The translations under genes and the position numbers were made by a program. The notes beneath the pieces are model-generated. The model saw only the letters and a list, made by a program, of their open reading frames with translations, made no database searches and was not told the DNA's origin. Source: Euperipatoides rowelli (taxonomy: Eukaryota > Onychophora > Udeonychophora > Euonychophora > Peripatopsidae). From it: a stretch of 10,351 bases of DNA. Shown here in pieces: positions 1-7,170 of the stretch (the stretch's first letter is position 1; each line of letters starts with the position of its first letter). The DNA lies in the NCBI GenBank assembly GCA_003024985.2, contig PXIH01S0021572.1. The stretch is one strand, 5' to 3'.

Positions 1-57
1 CTGTCCAGCCTTCGTGGCTTGCGCTGTCCAGCCTTCATGGCTTGTGCTGTCCAGCCT
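1..57. repeat. 23-bp minisatellite, cut by the window edge
   Basis: Two full copies of a 23-bp unit starting CTGTCCAGCCTTC lie at 1-23 and 24-46. They differ at two positions (G/A in the middle, C/T near the end). A third, partial copy starts at 47 and decays after about 11 bases. The array probably continues to the left of the window. The unit is GC-richer than its surroundings. No coding role is evident. Confidence 0.85.
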
Positions 58-299
58 CGTTTCAAAATTGTCTTTCTTTCAGGAAGATAAGAGAAATGAG
101 GCGCCTTTCAACTAGCCAGTTCTAATTTCTGAAGGTACGAAGGTACGTTCGACTGTTATGAAAGTAACAAATGTTATGGATCATGTAGGAAAGGTCGCAA
201 CTGAACTATCAGGCTGAATACTTGTTAGTCAGCATGTGATTAACTGTAAATAGTGAAAATAGTTTCACTTCAAGACGATTCGCCTTAGCCGTCAGGCGG
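58..299. other. No gene seen; unassigned flank
   Basis: Nothing here could be assigned. The only local structure is a short tandem doubling of GAAGGTAC near 131-147. The right part may hold decayed 3' sequence of LINE-A, because a minus-strand frame stays open to about 209, but it shows no recognisable reverse-transcriptase motif. Confidence 0.4.
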
Positions 300-1081
300 G
301 TATTGGTGAGTAATAAGCCAAAAAAAAAAAAAAGACCCAAGAGAATTGATCCCTGAGGGTGGCCTATATTGATGTTATATTCATTTGTCAAATGACCATT
401 AAATTAATTGATATTTTTCTTCACTTTAGATAATTAATTAACCACTTAATTAACGAGGGTCAAATTCAGAATTGACAACTTATCAATCAATATTAATGAT
501 CCAATATGGTGTCAAAGACTGAATAAAGATCAAGTTTGATCACATTTGTGGGTTTACGGTTTTCCCAGCTTTCAAGACAAATTTTATTAGTGGCCAATTT
601 ATTACCTAAAGTAGAGAAACCTTTACAAAAAACAAATTGTTGATGATTAAATAAATTGTTACTGGAATGGGTTTCTACTCTCCTTAAAATAACTTTCTCA
701 GCATGTTTTGTAAGAGCTGAGGTAAGAGTAATAGGCTGATAGGATTTTATTGATTTTTTTATTCCCACTTTTGTAAGTGGGTATAATAACATCCTCTTTC
801 CAAAATAATGGAAATAGGGACCATTAAGGGTTCAGTTTAAGACCTCTGTAATAAATAATGAGAAAAAAATCAATATACTTTCTTAAATGATAGTTGGATA
901 TCCCATCCTCAGATGAAGAGAAAGATTTTTTTTTAGGCCAATATGATTTCATATATTTCATTTCTGGCAATATATATCAGAAATTCATTTTTAATTTCAA
1001 TATGATCTGAATATGTTATAGGTATCTAATATTTGATCAATATTAAATCTAGTAAAATAATGGGCTAAACTCCAGCTATAT
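300..1081 (-). pseudogene. LINE-A reverse transcriptase fragment (RVT_1 type), broken
   Basis: Several RT landmarks of the Jockey/CR1 group can be read, spread over frames. Around 920-850 there is a start-of-RT block (SSSEDGISNYHLRKYIDFF, matching the usual G-x-DGI pattern). A WKEDVIIP block lies near 800, followed by a frame change to LTKVG. SYQPITLTSALTK and QQFVFCKGFST follow (fingers). Motif A is LDLYSVFD at about 534-511, with its catalytic Asp kept. Then come LIKWLINYLK (457-424), an in-frame TGA at 423-421 where the group usually has Arg, and motif B GHPQGSILL starting at 364. The YADD motif C is not recognisable; the frame is lost after an A14 run (320-333). At least three frameshifts make this a dead fragment. 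Confidence 0.8.
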
Positions 1082-1101
1082 CAGAATTTTTGGGCAAGAC
1101 T

Positions 1102-1305
1102 CATTATCAGCCCACCAAAATGGCTGACAGATCAAATGATCAAAATTGGCACTTAGCAAAGGACTATGTCACCTCTAGATTATCCTAGGGTTCAGGGTTA
1201 CGGTAAGATTAGGGCTGTAAGGAAAATATACTAAAAACACACTACATTTTACATATTAGTTGTCACATGTCTGCTAACGTTAATTATGTTGGTGGGCAGA
1301 TAATG
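1102..1305. mobile_element. MITE1: 204-bp non-autonomous element with terminal inverted repeats
   Basis: CATTATCAGCCCACCAA at 1102-1118 is the reverse complement of 1289-1305 with one mismatch. The similarity continues outward more loosely (TGGGC..AGA on the left, its complement ending TGGCCCA on the right), so the true ends may be near 1085 and 1325. There is no coding capacity. No convincing target-site duplication was found, so the superfamily is not assigned. It sits inside LINE-A. Its middle (1169-1221) matches the middle of MITE2. Confidence 0.7.
1169..1221 (+). repeat. Shared G-rich core, copy 1 (in MITE1)
   Basis: About 53 bases reading TCACCTCTAGATTATCCTAG, then a GGGTTCAGGGTTACGGTAAG-like stretch, then GGGCTGTAA. 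The same sequence occurs in reverse orientation at 2302-2392 with only a few base differences. This copy lacks about 38 bases that the other has after the first AGGGTT. Confidence 0.8.
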
Positions 1306-1400
1306 GATCCTGGCCCAATTTTCTTTCTCAATAGGTCACCCAATTGAATTTCATTTATAATTTTGAAATCAAGATTCAAAGATAAAAAATTAAATATCAG
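1306..1400 (-). pseudogene. LINE-A linker fragment between the two inserted elements
   Basis: A short minus-strand open stretch between MITE1 and SINE1 reads FKIINEIQLGDLLRKKIGP. This resembles the segment just before the RT domain of LINE ORF2, where a 'W-x-x-I-N-x-x-L-G' pattern is common. It is too short to stand alone; its position between the flanking LINE-A pieces is the main support. Confidence 0.45.
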
Positions 1401-1513
1401 GCCTACAGACCTAGTCGAGCAGTCAAAATCAGATCGCTCGCCTCCAGAGGACCAATTTGGTCCGAATCCCGCAAAAGTCAAAACTGCCTGCTGGATTAAA
1501 AAAAAAAAAAAAG
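1401..1513 (+). mobile_element. SINE1: tRNA-derived SINE
   Basis: This has an internal RNA polymerase III promoter. Box A is TAGTCGAGCAG at 1412-1422 and box B is GGTCCGAATCC at 1459-1469, separated by 36 bases as in tRNA genes. The tRNA-like head is followed by a short tail sequence and an A-rich 3' end (about 1498-1513). SINEs encode no protein and are moved by LINE enzymes. The 5' end is approximate. Box A is identical to that of SINE2. Confidence 0.75.
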
Positions 1514-1951
1514 ACATTTGTATTATCTGTTGATCTTTAATTATATTTTCTTTAAAAAAAAAAAAAAAACCAAGAGCATTTTTCATTTGGTTATTTAAAT
1601 GGTTTCTAATACTTTTGAATTTAATTAAATTTTCTTTATTTTTAGATTTTATTAAAACTTTTAAAGCTTTATTTTTGTTTTTAATTGAAGTAATTCTTTC
1701 TTTATTATTTTAATCATTGAAGTTTTCTTATTATCTGATGCAAAAATAATTTTATTTGGAGTATATTTGTCAATTATGGACTTTGCTTTATCTATAAGAT
1801 AAGAATAAGTGAACCAAATGTAGATCTGTTGGAAAGGGGGGGGGGGATGAACTTTCAGAGTAATATCGTGTAGTGTCAACATTAAGGAATTGTCATGAGC
1901 ATTAACATGATCATAGTAAATGAAATTAAAATTATGATAATTTATATGCAT
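1514..1951 (-). pseudogene. LINE-A ORF2 linker (end of endonuclease to RT), broken
   Basis: The frame from 1951 encodes about 96 residues including NAHDNSLMLTLHD, which could be the end of an endonuclease domain. QQIYIWFTYSYLIDKAKSII and a lysine-rich helix-like stretch (KIIKKELLQL) follow. Further on, in another frame, comes IRNHLNNQMKNAL then FFKENIIKDQQ, typical of the charged linker before a LINE RT. A G11 run at 1836-1846 (C11 on the coding strand) creates four prolines and may be a later expansion. A second A run (about 1553-1569) also disturbs the frame. Confidence 0.5.
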
Positions 1952-1960
1952 TTCTTATGC

Positions 1961-2217
1961 AAAAGCTAGTACATATAAATGGACAAATGTTGCATTGTTT
2001 AGGTTTCATAGCAGATACTTGCATGACATCCAGTATAACAGACTAAAGAGTTGTGTGGCTCTTTTACACACATATCGTTGTTAATTAGTAATCATTGACA
2101 TAACATTTGGTTATGTTAATTATTATTTTTTAATTAAAGCCAATAATATTGGTTTGTTGAATAACATAATGTAAAATATTTATAGGCATAACTAAATTGG
2201 TTCTTTTTTAATAACAG
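1961..2217. other. AT-rich stretch, no gene seen
   Basis: There is no open frame with recognisable motifs on either strand. It could include decayed 5' sequence of LINE-A or unique genomic DNA. Confidence 0.4.
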
Positions 2218-2511
2218 CCTAATAAGCGCTCATATAATTTACTGATTTTTTATTAGCATATGAGTCACGTGATCAAATTGAACAGCTGCCTTATTTTTTA
2301 TTTACAGTCCTAACCTTACCATAACCCTGAACCCTAACTCCAACTACGTATTAAATCCACTATGCCCCAACCCTATGATAATCTAAAGGTGAAATAATAT
2401 TTTTTTTTGATAGAATTTGAGACAAATTTCGCTGCTCTTCTATATTGACGAAAATAGATGTGCAGATGTCAAAAGTGAGCTAAAATGTGGATTATATGAG
2501 CTCTTACTAGG
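2218..2511. mobile_element. MITE2: 294-bp non-autonomous element with terminal inverted repeats
   Basis: CCTAATAAGCGCTCATATAAT at 2218-2238 is the reverse complement of 2491-2511 with two mismatches in 21. It has no coding capacity. The interior holds the G-rich core (2302-2392, minus orientation). Flanking bases show no clear target-site duplication, so the superfamily is left open; the TIR differs from that of MITE1. Confidence 0.75.
2302..2392 (-). repeat. Shared G-rich core, copy 2 (in MITE2)
   Basis: The reverse complement reads TCACCTTTAGATTATCATAG, GGTTGGGGC, about 38 extra bases, then GGGTTCAGGGTTATGGTAAG and GGACTGTAA. It matches 1169-1221 on both sides of the extra segment. The GGTTAGGGTT-like runs recall tracts seen inside many animal non-autonomous DNA transposons; they are not a telomeric array. 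Confidence 0.8.
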
Positions 2512-2628
2512 TACTTGTCTTTTTTTTTTTTTAAATAATTTTTTTTTATGGGGGCATAGGCTTTAGCTCATTAAATAGATAAATAGGTGGATAACTTAGG
2601 CAATGAACGTTTTGTGCAAGCTACCATG
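2512..2628. other. Low-complexity stretch, no gene seen
   Basis: T-rich runs (about 2520-2532 and 2541-2547) and otherwise featureless sequence lie between MITE2 and the C/A tract. Confidence 0.5.
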
Positions 2629-2656
2629 CCCCCCCCCCCCCCAAAAAAAAAAAAAA
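2629..2656. repeat. C14-A14 homopolymer tract
   Basis: Fourteen C (2629-2642) are directly followed by fourteen A (2643-2656). The length is likely to vary between individuals and to be error-prone in sequencing. Confidence 0.95.
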
Positions 2657-2754
2657 TCGAATAACTATTTCCTGCAACACAAATAAAAAATTATAAACAG
2701 AGCAAAATAACATTATTCAATTCAACTTTACCCCTGAAATGTATTAACAAATAA

Positions 2755-2836
2755 ACATAGAATGGCCTGCTTGGGAGCTGATCATTGTAGTCACGTTGAC
2801 CGATACAAGGTTTGAACCCGGCAAAAAGTTTTTTTT
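2755..2836 (+). mobile_element. SINE3: tRNA-like sequence, probable SINE or tRNA pseudogene
   Basis: Box A-like TGGCCTGCTTGG lies at 2763-2774 and box B-like GGTTTGAACCC at 2809-2819, 34 bases apart as in tRNA genes. A T run just after (about 2829-2836) could end polymerase III transcription. The T-arm stem pairs poorly and no good anticodon arm is visible, so it is not a working tRNA. Both ends are approximate. Confidence 0.55.
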
Positions 2837-3111
2837 TCCGGACATAATATTTATCATGAATTAGTTTTTCATGTATTTTTCTATTCATTTCACTAATGTA
2901 TTCTGATTGTATTCTGAAATATTTTAATGTTCTTGAAATAAGATTTAGATATTCTGTTAGTTATTTATGGATGTATATGTTGTATTTTATTAATGAGCAT
3001 TTGCAAATAAATTTATATTTAAATTTTTATTTAGACATTCATACTATATATTCTTGCTTTTTCTTATTATTTATTGAAAATGGAATACGATTATGGATTA
3101 TAAATACAGTT
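2837..3111. other. AT-rich stretch, no gene seen
   Basis: The open frame here on the plus strand is made of low-complexity Tyr/Leu/Ile-rich residues and matches no family I recognise. Confidence 0.45.
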
Positions 3112-3157
3112 GCGATCAACCAAAAATTGCTCCGCGATCAACCTGTGGGCACCCCTT
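3112..3157 (-). mobile_element. Possible terminal fragment of a hAT DNA transposon
   Basis: On the minus strand, from 3157, the sequence reads AAGGGGTGCCCACAGGTTGA, close to the CAGGGGTG-type ends of hAT elements. Two copies of GGTTGATCGC lie in it (3112-3121 and 3134-3143, 22 bases apart), like subterminal transposase-binding repeats. No partner end or transposase was found in the window, so only a terminus remains, if it is hAT at all. Confidence 0.35.
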
Positions 3158-3930
3158 CTATATTTATTTATCTGTGGTAAAGAAATCTTGATTTTTTTTA
3201 CATATCATAAATTAATCACATTATCTACAAAAAAAAGAAAAATTGAAAAAACAAAACACAAAAAGAGCAAGAATATAAAATAAATTAAACATAAAACACA
3301 ACATTCTTTGAATATAATCAAACATGAACCACAAATCAAATCAAATCAGACAAATTCAAAAGGTAACTAAAAATAAGCATTACTAAACAAATACTCATCC
3401 CCTCTTCTTCAACTCTTTGTAAGAAGCATCAGAGAAAAAGTTTCATTAGGAAGGAGATTTCAAAAAGTGATTCCTCTCTAATTAATATAATATTTTTTAT
3501 ATCTATTAATGTACAGTACATTATTTTAATACTAATCATTATGATTCCTCCTAGTTGAATCACCTGGATTATGAAGACTTACTATTCATGAAACATCTCC
3601 TCTCAATAGACGCTGCCAGGGAGACATAAAATTCCCTAATCATTTTAATCTCTCTTCATAAGGTAAATAATAAAAACCATGAACAAATTTTGTCAATGCT
3701 CTATATTTTTTTTTCTAATCTTCCTTTATCTCCAGGATTTAAAATCCAATAAGCGCAGTGAGCATGATTTGCTGAATATAGGTAACATACTGTATAATAT
3801 TTTAAAAATTGAAACATTCATATATTTTATTCTATTCTTAATACACCCAAATGATTTATTGAATTTTTTATATAATACAATCAATATGAGCAGAAAAACA
3901 GACTCTGTCATCAATAACAAGCCCCAAGTT
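3158..3930 (-). mobile_element. LINE-B: 3' half of a CR1/Jockey-like LINE
   Basis: The minus strand holds the C-terminal region of an ORF2 (3930-3400) followed by a non-coding 3' region and a short-repeat tail, AGATAAATAAATA, at about 3160-3173. Such (TAAA)-type tails in place of a poly-A are common in CR1/L2-like LINEs. The 5' part, with endonuclease and RT catalytic core, is absent, as expected of a 5'-truncated insertion. It cannot be the missing end of LINE-A: on the minus strand it lies upstream of LINE-A, so the order is wrong. Confidence 0.65.
3400..3930 (-). pseudogene. LINE-B ORF2 C-terminal region, broken
   Basis: Motifs can be read in order but in changing frames: NLGLVIDDRVCFSAHI near 3920-3860 (the 'LGV-x-x-D-x-x-x-F-x-x-H' block after the palm); FNKSFGCIKNRIKYMNVSIF near 3860-3800; YSANHAHCAYWILNPGDKG near 3785-3730 (the 'EYaN..vWsP' block); LTKFVHGFYYLPYEERLK near 3695-3645; and QRLLRGD near 3615-3590. 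The last two match the 'TK-x-V...YEERL...RRLRGD' signature of CR1/Jockey-type ORF2 C-termini. A TGA directly follows EERLK. At least four frameshifts or stops are present. Confidence 0.7.
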
Positions 3931-4309
3931 CCTATGTGTCTTTTTTTTTTTTATATTTTACAGGTAATATTAAAAAAAAAATGTTATTGTGTTTAGGGCT
4001 TTGGTGTTGTTTCTCCTACCCTGTTTCTGTTGTATAAAAAAAATCAATGTTTTTTTTAGACTATTACCAAGCTTTGTTCCACATTATTAAAAGAAAAAAT
4101 ATTTTCATGCTAAATAATATATTCAGATCATAATACAAATTAAAATTATGTATGAAAAAAAATATTGTGTATTTTTTTTTTATTATACAAAATTTATTTA
4201 ATTTATAAAAGATTCCAAATCTTTATAGTAAAATAATAAATTTACAAAATAGCCATTAATTTAGGAAAGAAAAAAAAACACAAAGTTTTAAAATATACAG
4301 TACATGGTT
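3931..4309. other. AT-rich stretch, no gene seen
   Basis: Long A and T runs, with no coding or structural feature I can support. The right side of LINE-B may continue a little into it. Confidence 0.5.
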
Positions 4310-4559
4310 ACGTCTTCGTGGCAGTGCAGAATGTCTAGTGCAAATTGAGGATGATGACATAAAGCTGAGACTTTCCATGTTCCCAGTTAGAGCCAGCTTT
4401 GGAAAATTGCTTCCCCAAGCTTGCCGGTTTTTAACTGAGTACCTTGGCTCTTTCAGAACCTAATTAATATTAATTAAATTGATCTTAAAATTGGATATTT
4501 AACTGATTGAAACATGGCCTCACAGGTACCTTGATGTTACAAGGGCAGTGTACTTGGAA
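4310..4559. other. Unassigned moderate-complexity sequence
   Basis: This stretch is less AT-rich than its left neighbour but matches no family I recognise. It contains a perfect 16-bp palindrome, TAATTAATATTAATTA, at 4461-4476. It could be the 3' body of the minus-strand SINE2, or of a longer element that the tRNA-like head belongs to. Confidence 0.35.
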
Positions 4560-4700
4560 AAACCCGAGGCGAGTTGTTAAAGCTAGGGAAAAAACTGTTT
4601 CTTAACTGCCCAAGCCGAGGCGCGAACCTGTACACCTCAGCATATGCCTTCGCAAGCATGAAGTGAGTCTGCTCGACTACGGAACCAACCTAGGCACCTA
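4560..4700 (-). mobile_element. SINE2: tRNA-derived SINE
   Basis: On the minus strand, box A TAGTCGAGCAG (4679-4669) is identical to that of SINE1. About 40 bases later comes box B-like GGTTCGCGCC (4628-4619), one base short of the usual GGTTCGANNCC. The tRNA-like head is followed by unrelated sequence with no clear A-tail, so the 3' end is open and may lie further left. It lies just beyond the 3' end of LINE-C. Confidence 0.65.
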
Positions 4701-4762
4701 ATTAGTAAATTATAAAGTGCAATTCGCAGTTCCTTAGGGAAGATTTTCAAACTAGTTAAAAT

Positions 4763-4792
4763 AAATTTCTCTTCCTCTTGGAAGGGAGATTT
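4763..4792. other. Inverted repeat/hairpin in the LINE-C 3' UTR
   Basis: AAATTTCTCTTCC and GGAAGGGAGATTT can pair over 13 positions (two G-T wobbles if read on the plus strand, two C-A mismatches on the minus strand) around a 4-base loop. It starts just after the proposed ORF2 stop. LINE 3' UTR hairpins can be recognised by the RT, but here the element's own strand pairs slightly worse, so a role is only a guess. Confidence 0.5.
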
Positions 4793-4794
4793 AA

Positions 4795-5540
4795 TTAGCC
4801 TAAGTTATGCATAGGCAATCCAATTTTGATTTGCAATGGGGTGTTTATGATCTTGCCACAAAGAAAAATACTATCATCCTTCCAAAAGTTTGCAAAATGG
4901 GTCTTAAGATAAGTTATCGGTGGAAACACCACAGATGTTTTCAAACATTGCAAAACATCTTATCTTCCAGATGCCATAGAGATAAATAACCAATAACCTG
5001 ATAAAGATCATGTAATGATTGATATTTATTCATGTAAATTAGAAGTAATTGGTCAATCCTGCATCAAGAATCCTGGAAGTGAGGGCACTTTAGAAGAATG
5101 TGATCTTGAAATTCAGGCCGGTTACAAGTATAAGTTTGAGTTAAAAACTTCAATATTATATGACCCACTAATAAGGGAGGGTTGGTATTAAGATGATTAT
5201 AAAAATGATCATGAATGGGTTTATATTTAAGAATAGGTTGGATTAAGCTACAAGGTAGTTCATCAAGAAGATTAAGTCTAGAAATAAGAGCTTTCCATAT
5301 CAAAGATTTTTTTGATCCATCTTGGCGGAGGGGTATCTGATGGAGGAAATTCAATTTGTATGTTCAGACTCTTATGGAACAATTCAATCCTAGTTATTAA
5401 GTTGGCGTTAATTACCTGAATAACAAGGTGCAAATTTATGAGACCTAAGCCACCCTGTTAAAATTGGGATAAAAACGTGTTCTTGCAATTAGATTCATCT
5501 TGTTATATTATTTTAGAGGCGAGTGAAATGATCATGTTAA
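4795..5540 (-). pseudogene. LINE-C ORF2, C-terminal part
   Basis: The first block is QGGLGLINLHLVIQVINAN (5458-5402), the 'GGLGL...A' motif that follows the thumb in L1/Tx1 ORF2. From 5354 a 96-residue frame contains WKALISRLNLL and ends in CNRPEFQDHILLKCPHF (about 5120-5075). This resembles the C-terminal 'C...H-x-L-x-x-C' motif of the group, with one expected Cys apparently lost. A stop follows, but another frame stays open from about 4960 to a TAA at 4797-4795, including FWKDDSIFLCGKII; this is probably the rest of the C-terminus after a frameshift. The final extension is the least certain part. Confidence 0.6.
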
Positions 5541-7170
5541 TCCACTTCTCATAAATTTAAAATGTGATGAAATATAGGAGTTTAGGGATTGCTAGGGAGT
5601 TGACGATTTTAATTCTCAAAAGGATTGATAAATATGAATATCTCATGGCCTGGTTCAGATCTTTAAAAGGATTGAGAATAGTGTCTTGGATTTTATTTTT
5701 AGCTATCATTCCAATATATGGATATGGGATGCCTATGTATGCTTTTGGCACTTTAGAACCTAAGTAGTGTAGACTTTTATGATTACTTAGGTTGAGCAAA
5801 ATACTTTTATCTTGATTAAGAAGAGTTCCTGTTTCATGGGAGAAAAGGTGTATTATTTCCATGACAGTTTCCACCTCCTGAAGATCCCCACACATGACCA
5901 TGATGTCAACCGCATATGCAAGGACTTTTATGGGCTGACTAATACAATCAATATAGAGGCCTGGAATATTATTTCAATTTCATTGAGAAGATCATTACTA
6001 TAAAGGCTAAAGAGTGAGGTGCTAAGTGGGGATGCTTATGTGAGACCTCTCCTTATATCAAAAGCTTGTTATGTATTTTGATTGCTGCATGCTTGGATGA
6101 AAGGTATTTAATAATGGCATTTACCAGTGAAATATCATCAGCATATTTATGGAGGAAGTGATAGAAATAATTAAGCTTAACTGACTCATAAGATTTTTTA
6201 ATGTCTAAAATTAAAGCCATGAAGGGGGGGGGGGGGGATCAATTTTATAATTATCAAATTTGGAACAGAGTTCCCTCAATATTACAATTGGAAATTGACT
6301 GGTTCTTCCTTTGCATGCAAATTGAAAAGGATTGATGATTTTTTTAATGATCAGTGTTAATTTTGAGTTTAGAATAGATGCAGATAATTTGGCATCTACA
6401 TTTTGAATATTAATGGGCCTTATACGATCAATTTCTGGGATGTACATATTATTAGGTGAGGAGTGTTTATCTGGATAATCTTTGACAAAGAGAGTGAAAT
6501 AAGAATGAATATTTAATTTTTGGAAAAAAAAACTTGGTGAGGTCTATTGGTTAAAAGGCCACAAAAAAAAAACAGGTACACAAATTTGTTTAAACTTTAT
6601 AATTAAGTTGGGTATGATCCCATCTGGGCTTGGAGGTGATTTTTATTAGTTTTCCCAATGGCTTCATAAATGTCCTGTATTTGAAAGAGAAACCTCCAGA
6701 TCCGGGATAGAAACATTTGAAAAGTGGTAAGTAGAAAAACTATACTCCAGATTTAGTAAGTTTTTTTCTAAAATGAAGTTTATAATAGTTGGTTAAAAAA
6801 GACCTTATTTGAAGGTTCTTAAGATTTCCTTCCCTGTATTAATTGCTGTAAGGAATTTAATTGGTTTAATCTTATAAAAAAGGTTAGAGGCAACAATTGA
6901 GGAAAGTTCCTGCTTGTTGAGTATAATATTTCTAATATGTTTATCATTAGCACACTGGATTTTATGCAACTGTCTTTTCCATATAGTAGCAAGATGGAAA
7001 TTTGAGATATTCAGGCAGCTAAGGGATTCTAAGGCTCTCCTAAGGAAAAACAGTTGCTCCTTATCGCCTATGACAAATTTTTTACTTAAAGGGAGAAGAA
7101 ACTTTAGAAGGTTCATCTTATCTTCAATCCAGAAATCATGAGGAGATTCAGTATTAGTAATAGATTGCAC
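5541..7170 (-). pseudogene. LINE-C ORF2 linker and reverse transcriptase, broken
   Basis: A linker of about 120 residues (7170-6805) has a WIEDKMNLLKFLL start. RT blocks follow in order: PDGIIPNLIIKFKQ (near 6625-6580, pattern 'K-S-P-G-P-D-G-I'), FTLFVKDYPDK (near 6500), RPINIQNVDAKL, NPFQFACKGRT, motif A ALILDIKKSYESV (near 6215-6175; catalytic Asp kept), motif B RRGLT-stop-ASPLS (near 6050-6015), NDLLNEIE, motif C as YAVD (5916-5905), then LLNQDKS and LHYLGSKVPKAYIGIP, a thumb with KIVNSLAIPKLLYF. The first catalytic Asp of YADD is Val, a stop replaces the Gln of 'RQG', and a G14 run (6224-6237) plus frameshifts disrupt the frame. It cannot encode an active enzyme. Confidence 0.85.

Larger units (their letters stand above)
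300..1960 (-). mobile_element. LINE-A: decayed Jockey/CR1-like non-LTR retrotransposon with nested insertions
   Basis: Read on the minus strand, pieces of one LINE ORF2 appear in the expected order: linker (1951-1515), more linker (about 1400-1306), start of the reverse transcriptase (about 1080-850), fingers and palm up to motif B (820-334). The gaps are filled by a tRNA-derived SINE (about 1401-1513) and an inverted-repeat element (1102-1305), so both appear to have landed in an older LINE. The 5' part with most of the endonuclease is missing, and no clear 3' end is seen. The clade assignment rests on the RT motifs and is inference. Confidence 0.7.

Noticed and set aside
2302-2392. Interstitial telomere repeat (TTAGGG-like)
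   Set aside because: The GGGTT and GGTTAGG-like runs are irregular and not a tandem hexamer array. The segment recurs as the core of MITE1.
2755-2836. A functional tRNA gene
   Set aside because: Boxes A and B are present, but the T-stem pairs poorly and no anticodon arm can be drawn; a SINE or tRNA pseudogene is more likely.
2896-3180. A 94-residue plus-strand open frame
   Set aside because: It is low-complexity and rich in Tyr/Leu/Ile, as expected from AT-rich DNA, and it runs into the hAT-like and LINE-B tail sequence. No family motif.
300-3930. LINE-A and LINE-B as one element
   Set aside because: Both are on the minus strand, but the C-terminal part (3930-3400) lies upstream of the RT part (1081-300), the reverse of the order in one element. 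A rearrangement could explain it but is not needed.
3679-3996. A 105-residue plus-strand open frame starting with a hydrophobic, signal-peptide-like stretch
   Set aside because: It lies antisense to the LINE-B ORF2 motifs, which explain the sequence better. The hydrophobic stretch comes from T-rich runs.
4807-4989. A 60-residue plus-strand open frame
   Set aside because: The minus strand here continues the LINE-C ORF2 C-terminal region; the plus frame has no recognisable motif.
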